In this document: piece by piece, positions 34,268 through 41,978 of the stretch
Numbering within the stretch: position 1 is the first letter of the stretch
How the letters are laid out: the number at the start of each line of letters is the position of its first letter
Assembly: GCA_035531955.1 (NCBI GenBank)
Contig: DATKRZ010000023.1
Location: 1 to 64,000, forward strand
DNA from: Bog-756 sp035531955
GTDB taxonomy: Bacteria; Actinomycetota; Acidimicrobiia; Acidimicrobiales; RAAP-2
Direction: 5' to 3'
Length of the DNA stretch: 64,000 nt
The notes under the pieces: generated by a model
What the model saw: only the letters and a program-made list of their open reading frames with translations
Told to the model about the DNA's origin: nothing
Databases searched by the model: none
Made by a program: the position numbers and the translations under genes

Positions 34268-36955
34268 TCAGAACGATACGTCGGCAGTCAGGCCGACCAT
34301 CCGATCCGATGGCGGCTTGGCCGTCCCAGTTGTGTGGGTCACCGAAGCCAGCGACCCTGAGCTGGCCTGCAGGTCGACAAGGAAGTAGGTCTCGCCTGAC
34401 TGGGTCACCGGCACCGGCTCGATCTCGACCACCCTGGCTTCGATGGACGACCCGCTGTAGGCCGGCAGGGTGGTATTGACCCGTTGGCCGACGTGCACCT
34501 GGCTGATCTTCGTCTCGGGGACCTGAACGACGATCTTGGTCGGCAACGAATCCAGCGAGATCAAGGACGCCTGGGTCGGCGGGGTGGATTGCTGGTTTTG
34601 TGGCCCCTGAGGAAAGATCTGGATACCGGTCGAACTCGGCTGAGAAACCGACGAAGGCGTGGTGGGGAGGCGGACACCTGAACTGCTGGCCACTTCACCA
34701 ACCGTTCCATTGATCGAGGAAACGACGCCGGCGAAGGGCGCCCTCACCACTGACTGGGAGATCGTACTCCTGTCTGCGGCGATGTTCGCCTGATCCTGTT
34801 GGACCGAGGCCTCGGTGGTAGCAATCTGTGCGGGGTTGGCGGGAGAATTGGCGACGGCCAGCGCGGCCTGCGCCGAAGCGACGGCGGCACTCGCCTGGTT
34901 GATGCCCGACTGGGCCGCAGCGATCTGTGACGTCTGGTTTGCCACTGCCTGCTGATAGGCGCTTTGTGCCGTCGAAAGGCTCTCCTGGTCGACCTGCACC
35001 TGGTGTTGATCGGTTGGTTGGGTCTGTGAATCTGCGTTCAGAACGTTCTGGGCCGCCTGCATCTGCGCAAGCGCACCGGCAACGGACGCGGCAGTCGTGG
35101 CCGAGGTCTGAGCCAGAGTCGTCTGGGCAGAGGTCAGGCCTGTCTGGGCGGAGGCGACCTGAGCCACAAGCGAAGGCAGCTGCACGTTGCCGGTTCCTTG
35201 CTGCTGTTGGCTGAGGGTTGCCTGGTCGGCCACCAACTTCGACTGGTCGGCCGACAGTTTGGCGGTGGTGGCAGATGCGTCCTCGGTGGCCAGCACCTGT
35301 CCGGCCTGAACCGTCTGTCCCACCGATACCGGAATCGTCGCAATCGTCCCGGTCTCGGGCATGTTCAACTGTGCCGCCGAGGTCGGTTCAACCACCCCGG
35401 TGGCCTCCAGGGGTCCGGCCAGCACCAATTCGTTCACCGCCAAGCCGAGCATGGCGGCCGCACCGATCACCACAGCTCCCACTAGGGCCGCACGTCGACG
35501 GTGACGTCGAGTCAGCTCTGGACCCGGAGGCGCTGGGCGAGGGAGCTGGTCGGAAGGGACACGTTCGGCCAAGTTCGCGGCGCCCGCCACGGGGACAAGA
35601 TCTTGCCCCCGGCCGACCTCGGCCTTGGCCACGGCCTCGGTGCCCCGTGCCTGACCGGACTCTTCGGCGATGAGATCGTTCAAGCGGGTCACAGCAGGAA
35701 GACCGGACGCCATCACCGCCAGCATCGGGTCGGGTCTCCCGTCCAGCTGGGTCTCGAACCACTCATCGAGGAAGGTGGACATGCTCTCGGCATAGTCGGG
35801 ATACAGGCCGACGACATTTACCTGCTCGTTGGGATCATCGATGAGGTTGTAGAGCTCGACCCCGTCCCGACCGTAGATCGTGGGTTGAAGGTGCTTGATC
35901 AACTTCCAATTGGCGGACCGCACCGCCCTGGCCGCCTGCCACGTGGATTCACTCAGCATCACCAGGTCGCGATGCTCTGTCGTCTCACCTCGCATCAGCG
36001 GCATCAGTGAGCGACCATCGAGACCCTTGGTCCCAGCAATTTCGAGGACTTCGCCCACGGTGGGAAGGACATCGACGAGCTGAACCAGGGCCCGCGACTC
36101 GGTCACCGGGATCCGGCCGGGAGCCCAGAAGATCAACGGCACGTGCACCACCGAGTCATACAGTCCGGCGTGATCGAACCAGGAGTCGTGCTCAGTCATG
36201 TTCTCACCGTGATCGCCGAAGAGCACGACCATCGTGTTGTCGAGCAGACCCTCGTCACCCAGGTGATCGAACAACCGGCCGATCTCGAAGTCGAGGTAGG
36301 CGACCTCCGCATCGTAGAGATCGGCGATGTAGTCGAGATTGGGGATGTCGCCGAGGAAGTCGTACGAGTTCTTCTTGAAGAGGGGGTAGCTGGGTCGACT
36401 CTTCAGCAGGGAGGTGACCTCGGGGTCGATCCGGCCTGCCGACTCCGCGGTAAAGCGCTCTTTGAACGGAGATGGAGGCATATAGGGGATGTGGGCATCC
36501 CAGAAGTGCAGGAACAGGAAGAAGTCCTGATCCGCCTTCTGGGTGATCCACTCGAAGGCGATCTCGTTGATCTGGGACCCAGGCGAACGGGAGCGGCCGG
36601 GCGGCGGCATGTAGTCCTGGTAGCCCCGCTTGAACCAGCCCTTCATGGCGAAGAGGTGGTCGACGGCACCCGTGGCGTATCCGCTCTTTCTCATCCGTGT
36701 CGGTAGCCAGAACGCGTCACCCTCGAGCAGAGCATCTGGATGGAAGTGGGAGACGATGCCCGTGTTCACGCCGTACTGCCCGGTGAACATCGCGGTGTGC
36801 GAGGGTTGGGTCGGGATGTCCGAGGCGAACGCCTGCGCGAACAATGCCCCTTCCGAGGCGATGCGGTCAAGATTCGGCGTGAGCCCCCGAGAGTTCCCGA
36901 GAGCCCCCAATCGGTCAGCGCGAAGCGTGTCCAAGGAGCAGAATATGAGGTTCAC
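34268..36955 (-). CDS. Fusion protein: sulfatase/alkaline-phosphatase-superfamily domain joined to an HlyD-type membrane fusion (adaptor) domain
   Basis: This 895-residue continuous frame has two unrelated halves. Residues 1-420 form a sulfatase-superfamily domain: metal Asp in FCSLDTLRADRLG (D9), nucleophile position TQPSHTAMFTGQ (T49 instead of Cys/Ser, H53 instead of Arg), and VVLFGDHGENMTEHD (D248, H249). No signal peptide precedes D9. After a linker comes a basic stretch (RRHRRR), one helix (about 489-513), then an HlyD/MacA-like adaptor: lipoyl half (VEPTSAAQLNMPETGTIATI), a long Gln/Ala/Ser/Thr coiled coil (about 560-765), the second half VVRAPFAGVVSSINGTVGE, and a beta-barrel end. By the positive-inside rule the sulfatase half is cytosolic and the adaptor is outside. 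The GTG start has GAGGAG about 8 bases upstream. No ABC or RND transporter gene is adjacent. Confidence 0.88.
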   Translation of the reverse strand: MNLIFCSLDTLRADRLGALGNSRGLTPNLDRIASEGALFAQAFASDIPTQPSHTAMFTGQYGVNTGIVSHFHPDALLEGDAFWLPTRMRKSGYATGAVDHLFAMKGWFKRGYQDYMPPPGRSRSPGSQINEIAFEWITQKADQDFFLFLHFWDAHIPYMPPSPFKERFTAESAGRIDPEVTSLLKSRPSYPLFKKNSYDFLGDIPNLDYIADLYDAEVAYLDFEIGRLFDHLGDEGLLDNTMVVLFGDHGENMTEHDSWFDHAGLYDSVVHVPLIFWAPGRIPVTESRALVQLVDVLPTVGEVLEIAGTKGLDGRSLMPLMRGETTEHRDLVMLSESTWQAARAVRSANWKLIKHLQPTIYGRDGVELYNLIDDPNEQVNVVGLYPDYAESMSTFLDEWFETQLDGRPDPMLAVMASGLPAVTRLNDLIAEESGQARGTEAVAKAEVGRGQDLVPVAGAANLAERVPSDQLPRPAPPGPELTRRHRRRAALVGAVVIGAAAMLGLAVNELVLAGPLEATGVVEPTSAAQLNMPETGTIATIPVSVGQTVQAGQVLATEDASATTAKLSADQSKLVADQATLSQQQQGTGNVQLPSLVAQVASAQTGLTSAQTTLAQTSATTAASVAGALAQMQAAQNVLNADSQTQPTDQHQVQVDQESLSTAQSAYQQAVANQTSQIAAAQSGINQASAAVASAQAALAVANSPANPAQIATTEASVQQDQANIAADRSTISQSVVRAPFAGVVSSINGTVGEVASSSGVRLPTTPSSVSQPSSTGIQIFPQGPQNQQSTPPTQASLISLDSLPTKIVVQVPETKISQVHVGQRVNTTLPAYSGSSIEARVVEIEPVPVTQSGETYFLVDLQASSGSLASVTHTTGTAKPPSDRMVGLTADVSF

Positions 36956-37292
36956 TGCCCACTCTCCTCGGAATGCCCCTGAACGCGCCCAGTTCCATCA
37001 CCGGTCCCGACCACCACAACCACCCTGGCCCCTTACTGTTTAAACCCGACCCTTAAACTCGCAGGTGTACTCGCAGATATCTCAAGACTGGCGTTATCCT
37101 ACTTCGGATCGCCCGACAGTAGTCAAGTCCCTATTTCGTCGACGAGCGGACGTCTTCATCGGCCCACTGCCCGCTGATCCCACGGACAGGATACCCCGAG
37201 TGCTGCTGGGCATTTCGGGCGAACCCCCGCTCGTCGGTCCTTCCTGCGAGCAACTTGGCTGGACGGGAAGACTCAAATTGAGGCCTTCGGTC
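36956..37292. other. Upstream region of the fusion gene, no gene
   Basis: This stretch includes an AT-rich patch at about 37030-37085 with a gtttaaac palindrome (37037-37044) and related ttaaa words. It probably holds the promoter of the fusion gene; I could not fix a -35/-10 pair. Confidence 0.35.
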
Positions 37293-37310
37293 GGAAGGCA
37301 TTGGCCTTCC
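37293..37310 (-). terminator. Hairpin downstream of the lipoprotein gene
   Basis: ggaaggc and gccttcc form a perfect 7-bp stem with the loop attg, 22 bases after the lipoprotein stop on the minus strand. An alternative stem (gccttcggtcggaaggc) overlaps it. Confidence 0.45.
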
Positions 37311-37332
37311 CGCCACTCAAGGCTTGACCGAT

Positions 37333-38337
37333 CTAGCTGGCGCCGAGGCTCGACGCCAGCGATTGGAGAAAGCTCACGGCAACCTGCGGTTGAGCAGTAC
37401 CGCACTGTGGGCACTGGGGCGTTCCGGCCGGCATGTTGAGCCAGAACCCGGAGACCTCACCCCGAATCGCCTGGACTGCATCGAGGATCTGCCCCGAAGT
37501 CACCGGTCGGCCATCCGGATTCGGGCCGATGCCGGCCATGATGACGGCATTGGGATTGGCGGCTCTTGCCTGGCCGACGGCCTGGGTCACGAAGCCGGTG
37601 AACTGTGGGGTACCTTCAGCCTGCTGGGATTGGATATCGAAGACGTCCGACGCCCGGGAACCTGCACCCATATCCTCCGCCAGATAGTTTCCGTACTTGT
37701 CGTTCGCCGTGCTCGCCGTCGGACTGAGATTCGCCAGGTTCACCGCCGGAGTGAAGATCAGTAGGAGGTGGTGCTGGTGAGCCAGGGCTTCGGCCTGAGC
37801 CGCGTACTGGACCGGACTGTTCTGTTCGTTGACCGGTGTGAATGACCATGCTTCGTTGTCGTACATGACAGCTGATACCCCCGGCATCAGCTGTCCGGTC
37901 GAAATCGCCGACTGCATGGTGGCGAAGCTGGTGAACCGCTCGACGCGGACGGCGCTCGGGAGTCCTCCATCGATCCTGGTCTCCCCGGGGTGGACGATGA
38001 GATAGGTCCTCGGATTGTCGAAGAAGTAGCTGACCAGGGCCGGTGAAAGTCCAGCGCTCTCCATGTCTGCGATTGCCCAGTCGGCGACGATCCAGGCCGG
38101 ATTTCCGCTCGCCCCGGCGGCTGCCGGAGTGTAGGTGACCGGAGCGGGGGTGACCGGAGTGGAGGAGACCGGAGCGGTGTTGGGCGGGGACGAGCTGGGC
38201 CGGGTGGAGGCCCGCGGCGGTGCGCCGTGGGAGGACGCGGAGACGCCACACCCGGTGAGTAGACATGACAACACGACCACCCCGGCTGCCACCGTGCGCG
38301 CCCGGAGTCGAGCCGTCAAGACCATGGCGCGAACCAT
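37333..38337 (-). CDS. Putative secreted lipoprotein of unknown function
   Basis: This 334-residue protein has a lipoprotein signal: basic N-terminus, hydrophobic core (VAAGVVVLSCLL) and lipobox LTGC. A Ser/Thr/Pro linker follows, then a folded domain of about 250 residues with MYDNEAWSFTPVNEQ, LLLIFTPAVNL and AVIMAGIGPNPDGRPV. The alternating strand-like segments with conserved acids (YDNE) suggest a TIM-barrel hydrolase-like fold, but I do not recognise the family. Near the C-terminus is a CPQC pair. The ATG at 38337 or 38325 is the likely start; longer readings have no signal peptide. Confidence 0.65.
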   Translation of the reverse strand: MVRAMVLTARLRARTVAAGVVVLSCLLTGCGVSASSHGAPPRASTRPSSSPPNTAPVSSTPVTPAPVTYTPAAAGASGNPAWIVADWAIADMESAGLSPALVSYFFDNPRTYLIVHPGETRIDGGLPSAVRVERFTSFATMQSAISTGQLMPGVSAVMYDNEAWSFTPVNEQNSPVQYAAQAEALAHQHHLLLIFTPAVNLANLSPTASTANDKYGNYLAEDMGAGSRASDVFDIQSQQAEGTPQFTGFVTQAVGQARAANPNAVIMAGIGPNPDGRPVTSGQILDAVQAIRGEVSGFWLNMPAGTPQCPQCGTAQPQVAVSFLQSLASSLGAS

Positions 38338-38897
38338 ACCAGCGAAGGTGATGAAAGAGGGGGGCAGAGGCTCACTCCGACCTTCCCGGCGAGCTGGCGG
38401 CGCCCGCTGGCACCTGCGCCCAGACGATGCGCGCACGTCTCCCGTCACCCGGAGGCGCATCCAATCGCGTCGGCCCGCACCGTCCCGCGTCAGACGCCAG
38501 CCATGTGCACCTCCGTCTCTGAGGTCACCCATCGAAATCGCCGGCTCATCGGAAGGCCGAGCATTCCACGACTACCGGATCGCGGCAGGGACGGACCAGA
38601 CGCAGCCCGGGGCGGAACTGCTGGTGGACATCCCTGCGGCTGCCTGGTCGGCCGCAGCGCCGACAACGACGGGACCGGCATGGCCACCCGCTGAGGCCGG
38701 ACTCACCCGGGCCGGTTTGGGGACAAATCTGAACAGCGGATTTGGACGCAATGGCACAGAACGATCGGTACAAAATGGTGTGCGAACTCGAGACCACTAC
38801 CAGCGTTATGGGCGCCACGCAGAGTGTTCCTCCTGGCCGGAAGCACATCCCTGGCCTATGTTTGTAGACAGTTCGGAATACGGCAAGGGAGACGGTT
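38338..38897. other. Divergent gap between lipoprotein and RCC1 genes
   Basis: This 560-base stretch has no convincing gene. It should carry both promoters; I could only note AT-richer sequence at about 38755-38885. Confidence 0.35.
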
Positions 38898-40163
38898 GTG
38901 AGGGGCAGACGGCTACAGACCCGATCCCGCCGAATATCGGGCACGAAGGGGCTGCGGGCTGTGGTGTTCTTCCTGTGCATTGCGGCGACGTTCGCTGGCC
39001 TCGCGGCGTCGGCGCCCTCGGCCGGGTCGGCGGCGAACACGACCGGAGTGTCTGTCTCCGGCCCGGTGTATGCGTGGTTCGATGACGACGCAGGACAGCT
39101 CGGCATCGGTGTCGTCGGCCCCCAGTACTCCAGCCTCGCCCCCGTCGCCAGCAAGATGCCGATGGGCGTCTCGAGCGCCGCCGTGGCCTCCGGCCAAAGC
39201 CACAGCCTGGCGGTGACCTCGACGGGCGGGGTGTACGCCTGGGGGTTCAACGGATCAGGCCAGCTCGGAAACGGCGGGGCCACGAACCAGTCAGTTCCGG
39301 TCCCGGTCGCCATCCCGGCTCGGGTGAGGATCACCTCCGTCGCCGCCGGATGGGACCAGAGCCTTGCCCTCACCTCGACGGGAACGGTCCTTGCCTGGGG
39401 ACTCGACAGGTACGGGGAGCTGGGGAACGGATCGCTGAAGAACAGCCATGTGCCGGTGCCGGTCATGCTCCCGGCCGGGATCAAGGTGGTGGCGATCGCC
39501 GCGGGTCAGTACCACAGCCTGGCGGTGACCTCGACCGGTCTCGTGTATGCCTGGGGTGACAATCTCTACGGCCAGTTGGGAAACGGGACGGTGGTGAACA
39601 GCAGTGTCCCCGTCCGGATTCCGCTCCCCGGCGGCGCCCGTGCCACCGCGGTCGGTGCCGGGGACAGCCACAGCCTGGTGGTGACCTCGACCGGCAGAAT
39701 TTTCGCGTGGGGAAGGAACGACTTCGGTCAGCTGGGAGACGGCACGACCACCCAGAGCGATTCGCCGGTGGCAGTGCACCTACCCCCCGGGGTGGTGGCG
39801 AGCGAGGTGGTGGCCGGTGGTGTCTCCCCGACGGCCGCGCATCCGGAATCGGACTACAGCGTGGCATTGACGGCCACTGGGGCGATCTACGCCTGGGGAG
39901 GGAACTCCCATGGACAGCTCGGTAACGGGTCGAAGGCGGGTAGCGAACTGCCGGTGCTCACGCATCTACCTGCCGGCATCGCGGCCGTCGCGGTTGGAGC
40001 GGCGTCCAACTGGGCCCGGCTCCTCACTGCCGACGGTCACATCTACATCTGGGGTAAGAAGGGCCTTCTTGCGCCGAGCCTGACCAAGCTGCCGGCGGGA
40101 CTGCGGGCCACAGCGATCAGCACCGGAGCCGACGGGGAGCAGATGCTGGCCATCCTCTCCTGA
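38898..40163 (+). CDS. Secreted RCC1-repeat beta-propeller protein
   Basis: After a signal peptide (AVVFFLCIAATFAGLAASAPSA) this 421-residue protein has seven RCC1-type repeats of about 50 residues, each with YAWGxNxxGQLGNG and AxGxxHSLAVTSTG. The count fits one closed seven-bladed propeller; the last blade (YIWGKKG) is degenerate. RCC1 propellers are protein or ligand-binding scaffolds. The GTG start has AAGGGAG 7 bases upstream, an excellent ribosome site. It is one of several secreted repeat proteins in this region. Confidence 0.88.
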   Translation: MRGRRLQTRSRRISGTKGLRAVVFFLCIAATFAGLAASAPSAGSAANTTGVSVSGPVYAWFDDDAGQLGIGVVGPQYSSLAPVASKMPMGVSSAAVASGQSHSLAVTSTGGVYAWGFNGSGQLGNGGATNQSVPVPVAIPARVRITSVAAGWDQSLALTSTGTVLAWGLDRYGELGNGSLKNSHVPVPVMLPAGIKVVAIAAGQYHSLAVTSTGLVYAWGDNLYGQLGNGTVVNSSVPVRIPLPGGARATAVGAGDSHSLVVTSTGRIFAWGRNDFGQLGDGTTTQSDSPVAVHLPPGVVASEVVAGGVSPTAAHPESDYSVALTATGAIYAWGGNSHGQLGNGSKAGSELPVLTHLPAGIAAVAVGAASNWARLLTADGHIYIWGKKGLLAPSLTKLPAGLRATAISTGADGEQMLAILS

Positions 40164-40354
40164 CCCCTCGGTGGCCCGGCGGTCAGTCCACTGTCCCCCT
40201 CCCGCAAATGGCAGTGGTTGGGATGGTGGCCCTCGACGCCGATGTCGGGAGCCGGGTTGCCATGCCGGAGCGCAGGCGATGGTCACGGCCATCGGCTGTG
40301 CGTCAATTAGCCGCATCCCCAGGCGGTCCCGGTGGTACCCGAGGGGTCCGACCG

Positions 40355-40360
40355 TACAAT
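40355..40360 (+). promoter_or_regulatory. Putative -10 box for the second sulfatase gene
   Basis: TACAAT, close to consensus, lies 77 bases before the ATG at 40438, in the 274-base gap after the RCC1 gene. No convincing -35 was found. Confidence 0.3.
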
Positions 40361-40437
40361 GGCCCCTACTGGGCGAGACGGGCGGCCCCGGGCCGGGGGG
40401 GCGGTTCGGAGCGGCGACGTCGAGGCACGAAGGCACC

Positions 40438-41940
40438 ATGAGGCTGATCTACTTCGATATCGATACCCTGCGAGCCGACCACCTGGGCTGCTATGGGTAC
40501 CGCAGGCCCACCAGCCCCACCATCGACGCCCTGGCGGCCGAGGGCATCCGGTTCGACAACGTTCACGCCTCGGACACCCCGTGTCTGCCATCCCGCTCGG
40601 CGCTGTCGTCGGGACAGTTCGGGATCCGGAACGGCTCCATCAATCACGGCGGCTCCGCCACAGATCCCTTCCCCGAAGGCCCGAACCGCCAGTTCCAAAC
40701 GGCGCTGGCCCGCACCAGTTGGATGAGTTCGCTGCGGGCCCAGGGGGTGTGGACGGCATCCATCAGCACCTTCGCCGAACGGCACTCGGCCTACCATTTC
40801 GAGGCAGGGTTCAACGAGTGCTTCAACCTGGGGACCCGGGGCCTCGAGACTGCAGAGCAGGTGGCGGCGGTGGCTCGCGACTGGTTGGCCCGCAATGCCC
40901 GACGTCCGGACTGGTTCCTTCACGTCCATCTGTGGGACCCCCACACCCCGTACCGGACGCCGGCGGAATTCGAGGTCCCGTTCGGTGACGACGCAGTCCC
41001 ACCGTGGCTCACCGAGGATGTCCGGGCCGCCCATTGGCAGCTCCCCGGCCCGCATTCGGCGCAGGAGGTCGCCGGCTTCGGCCCCCGCGCCGTGTGGGAC
41101 GAGTGGATCCGCCAGCCCCAGCAGGCGGCCACCATGGACGACGTCCGGCGGATCTACGAAGGGTACGACACCGGGGTGCGGTATGCCGACCACCACGTGG
41201 ATCAGGTCCTCGGCCTGCTCGACGAGATGCACCTGCTGGACGAAACGGCAGTGATGGTCTCCTCCGACCACGGGGAGAACCTCGGTGAGCTTGGTGTCTA
41301 CTGCGACCACCAAACCGCCGACCAGTGCACCACCCGGCTGCCGATGGTCCTCCGGTGGCCGGGCCTCGACGCCTCGACGCTGCCGCCCCAGGACGGGCTG
41401 CACTACCAGATCGACGTGATGGCTACGGTGCTTGAGCTGTGCGGCGCCTCCGTGCCCGAGGGATGGGACGGCCAGTCCTTCGCCCCGGCATTGACGTCGG
41501 GTGCTCGGAGTGGGCGTCAGCATCTGGTGCTCTCGCACGCCGCCTGGACGGCCCAACGGTCGGTCCGCTTCGGGAATTGGCTGTGCATGGAGACCTACTG
41601 GGATGCCTTCCACGGTTATCCGAGCGTGATGCTGTTCGACCTGGGAGACGATCCTCACGAGCAGCACGATCTGGCCACCGACCTCCCCGATGTGGTCCAG
41701 CACGCCCTCGGCCTGCTCCACGAGTGGAAGGAGGAGGCCATGAGCCGCTCGTCGTACGGCATCGACCCCATGTGGTCGGTCCTCCACGAGGGTGGGCCCT
41801 GGCACTCGAGGGTGGACGTGGAGTGGTATTTCGAACGGCTGCGCGCCACCGGTCGGGGGGCGTGGGCCGACCGTTTCGAGGCCAGCAGGCCGGAGGGCGG
41901 GGCACCACCCGATCCGACCGACCTCGATCCGACCATGTGA
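40438..41940 (+). CDS. Sulfatase with canonical Cys active site
   Basis: This 500-residue protein belongs to type I sulfatases, which remove sulfate esters after the active-site Cys is oxidised to formylglycine. It shows the metal Asp in IYFDIDTLRADHLGCYGY, the modification motif CLPSRSALSSG (C49, P51, S52, R53), HVHLWDPHTPYRTP and MVSSDHGENLGELG. It has no signal peptide, so as read it is cytosolic. The ATG at 40438 has GAAGG a few bases upstream. No formylglycine-generating enzyme gene is in the window. It is related to, but clearly distinct from, the N-terminal half of the fusion at 34268-36955. Confidence 0.92.
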   Translation: MRLIYFDIDTLRADHLGCYGYRRPTSPTIDALAAEGIRFDNVHASDTPCLPSRSALSSGQFGIRNGSINHGGSATDPFPEGPNRQFQTALARTSWMSSLRAQGVWTASISTFAERHSAYHFEAGFNECFNLGTRGLETAEQVAAVARDWLARNARRPDWFLHVHLWDPHTPYRTPAEFEVPFGDDAVPPWLTEDVRAAHWQLPGPHSAQEVAGFGPRAVWDEWIRQPQQAATMDDVRRIYEGYDTGVRYADHHVDQVLGLLDEMHLLDETAVMVSSDHGENLGELGVYCDHQTADQCTTRLPMVLRWPGLDASTLPPQDGLHYQIDVMATVLELCGASVPEGWDGQSFAPALTSGARSGRQHLVLSHAAWTAQRSVRFGNWLCMETYWDAFHGYPSVMLFDLGDDPHEQHDLATDLPDVVQHALGLLHEWKEEAMSRSSYGIDPMWSVLHEGGPWHSRVDVEWYFERLRATGRGAWADRFEASRPEGGAPPDPTDLDPTM

Positions 41941-41978
41941 GTGGTCGGCCGGTAGAGACCAGCGTGCTGCGCGGGTGG

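Noticed and set aside
34268..36955. Assembly or frameshift artefact creating the sulfatase-HlyD fusion
   Set aside because: The frame is continuous, with normal codon use through a 60-residue linker and no internal stop or start with a ribosome site near the junction. It cannot be fully excluded without reads.
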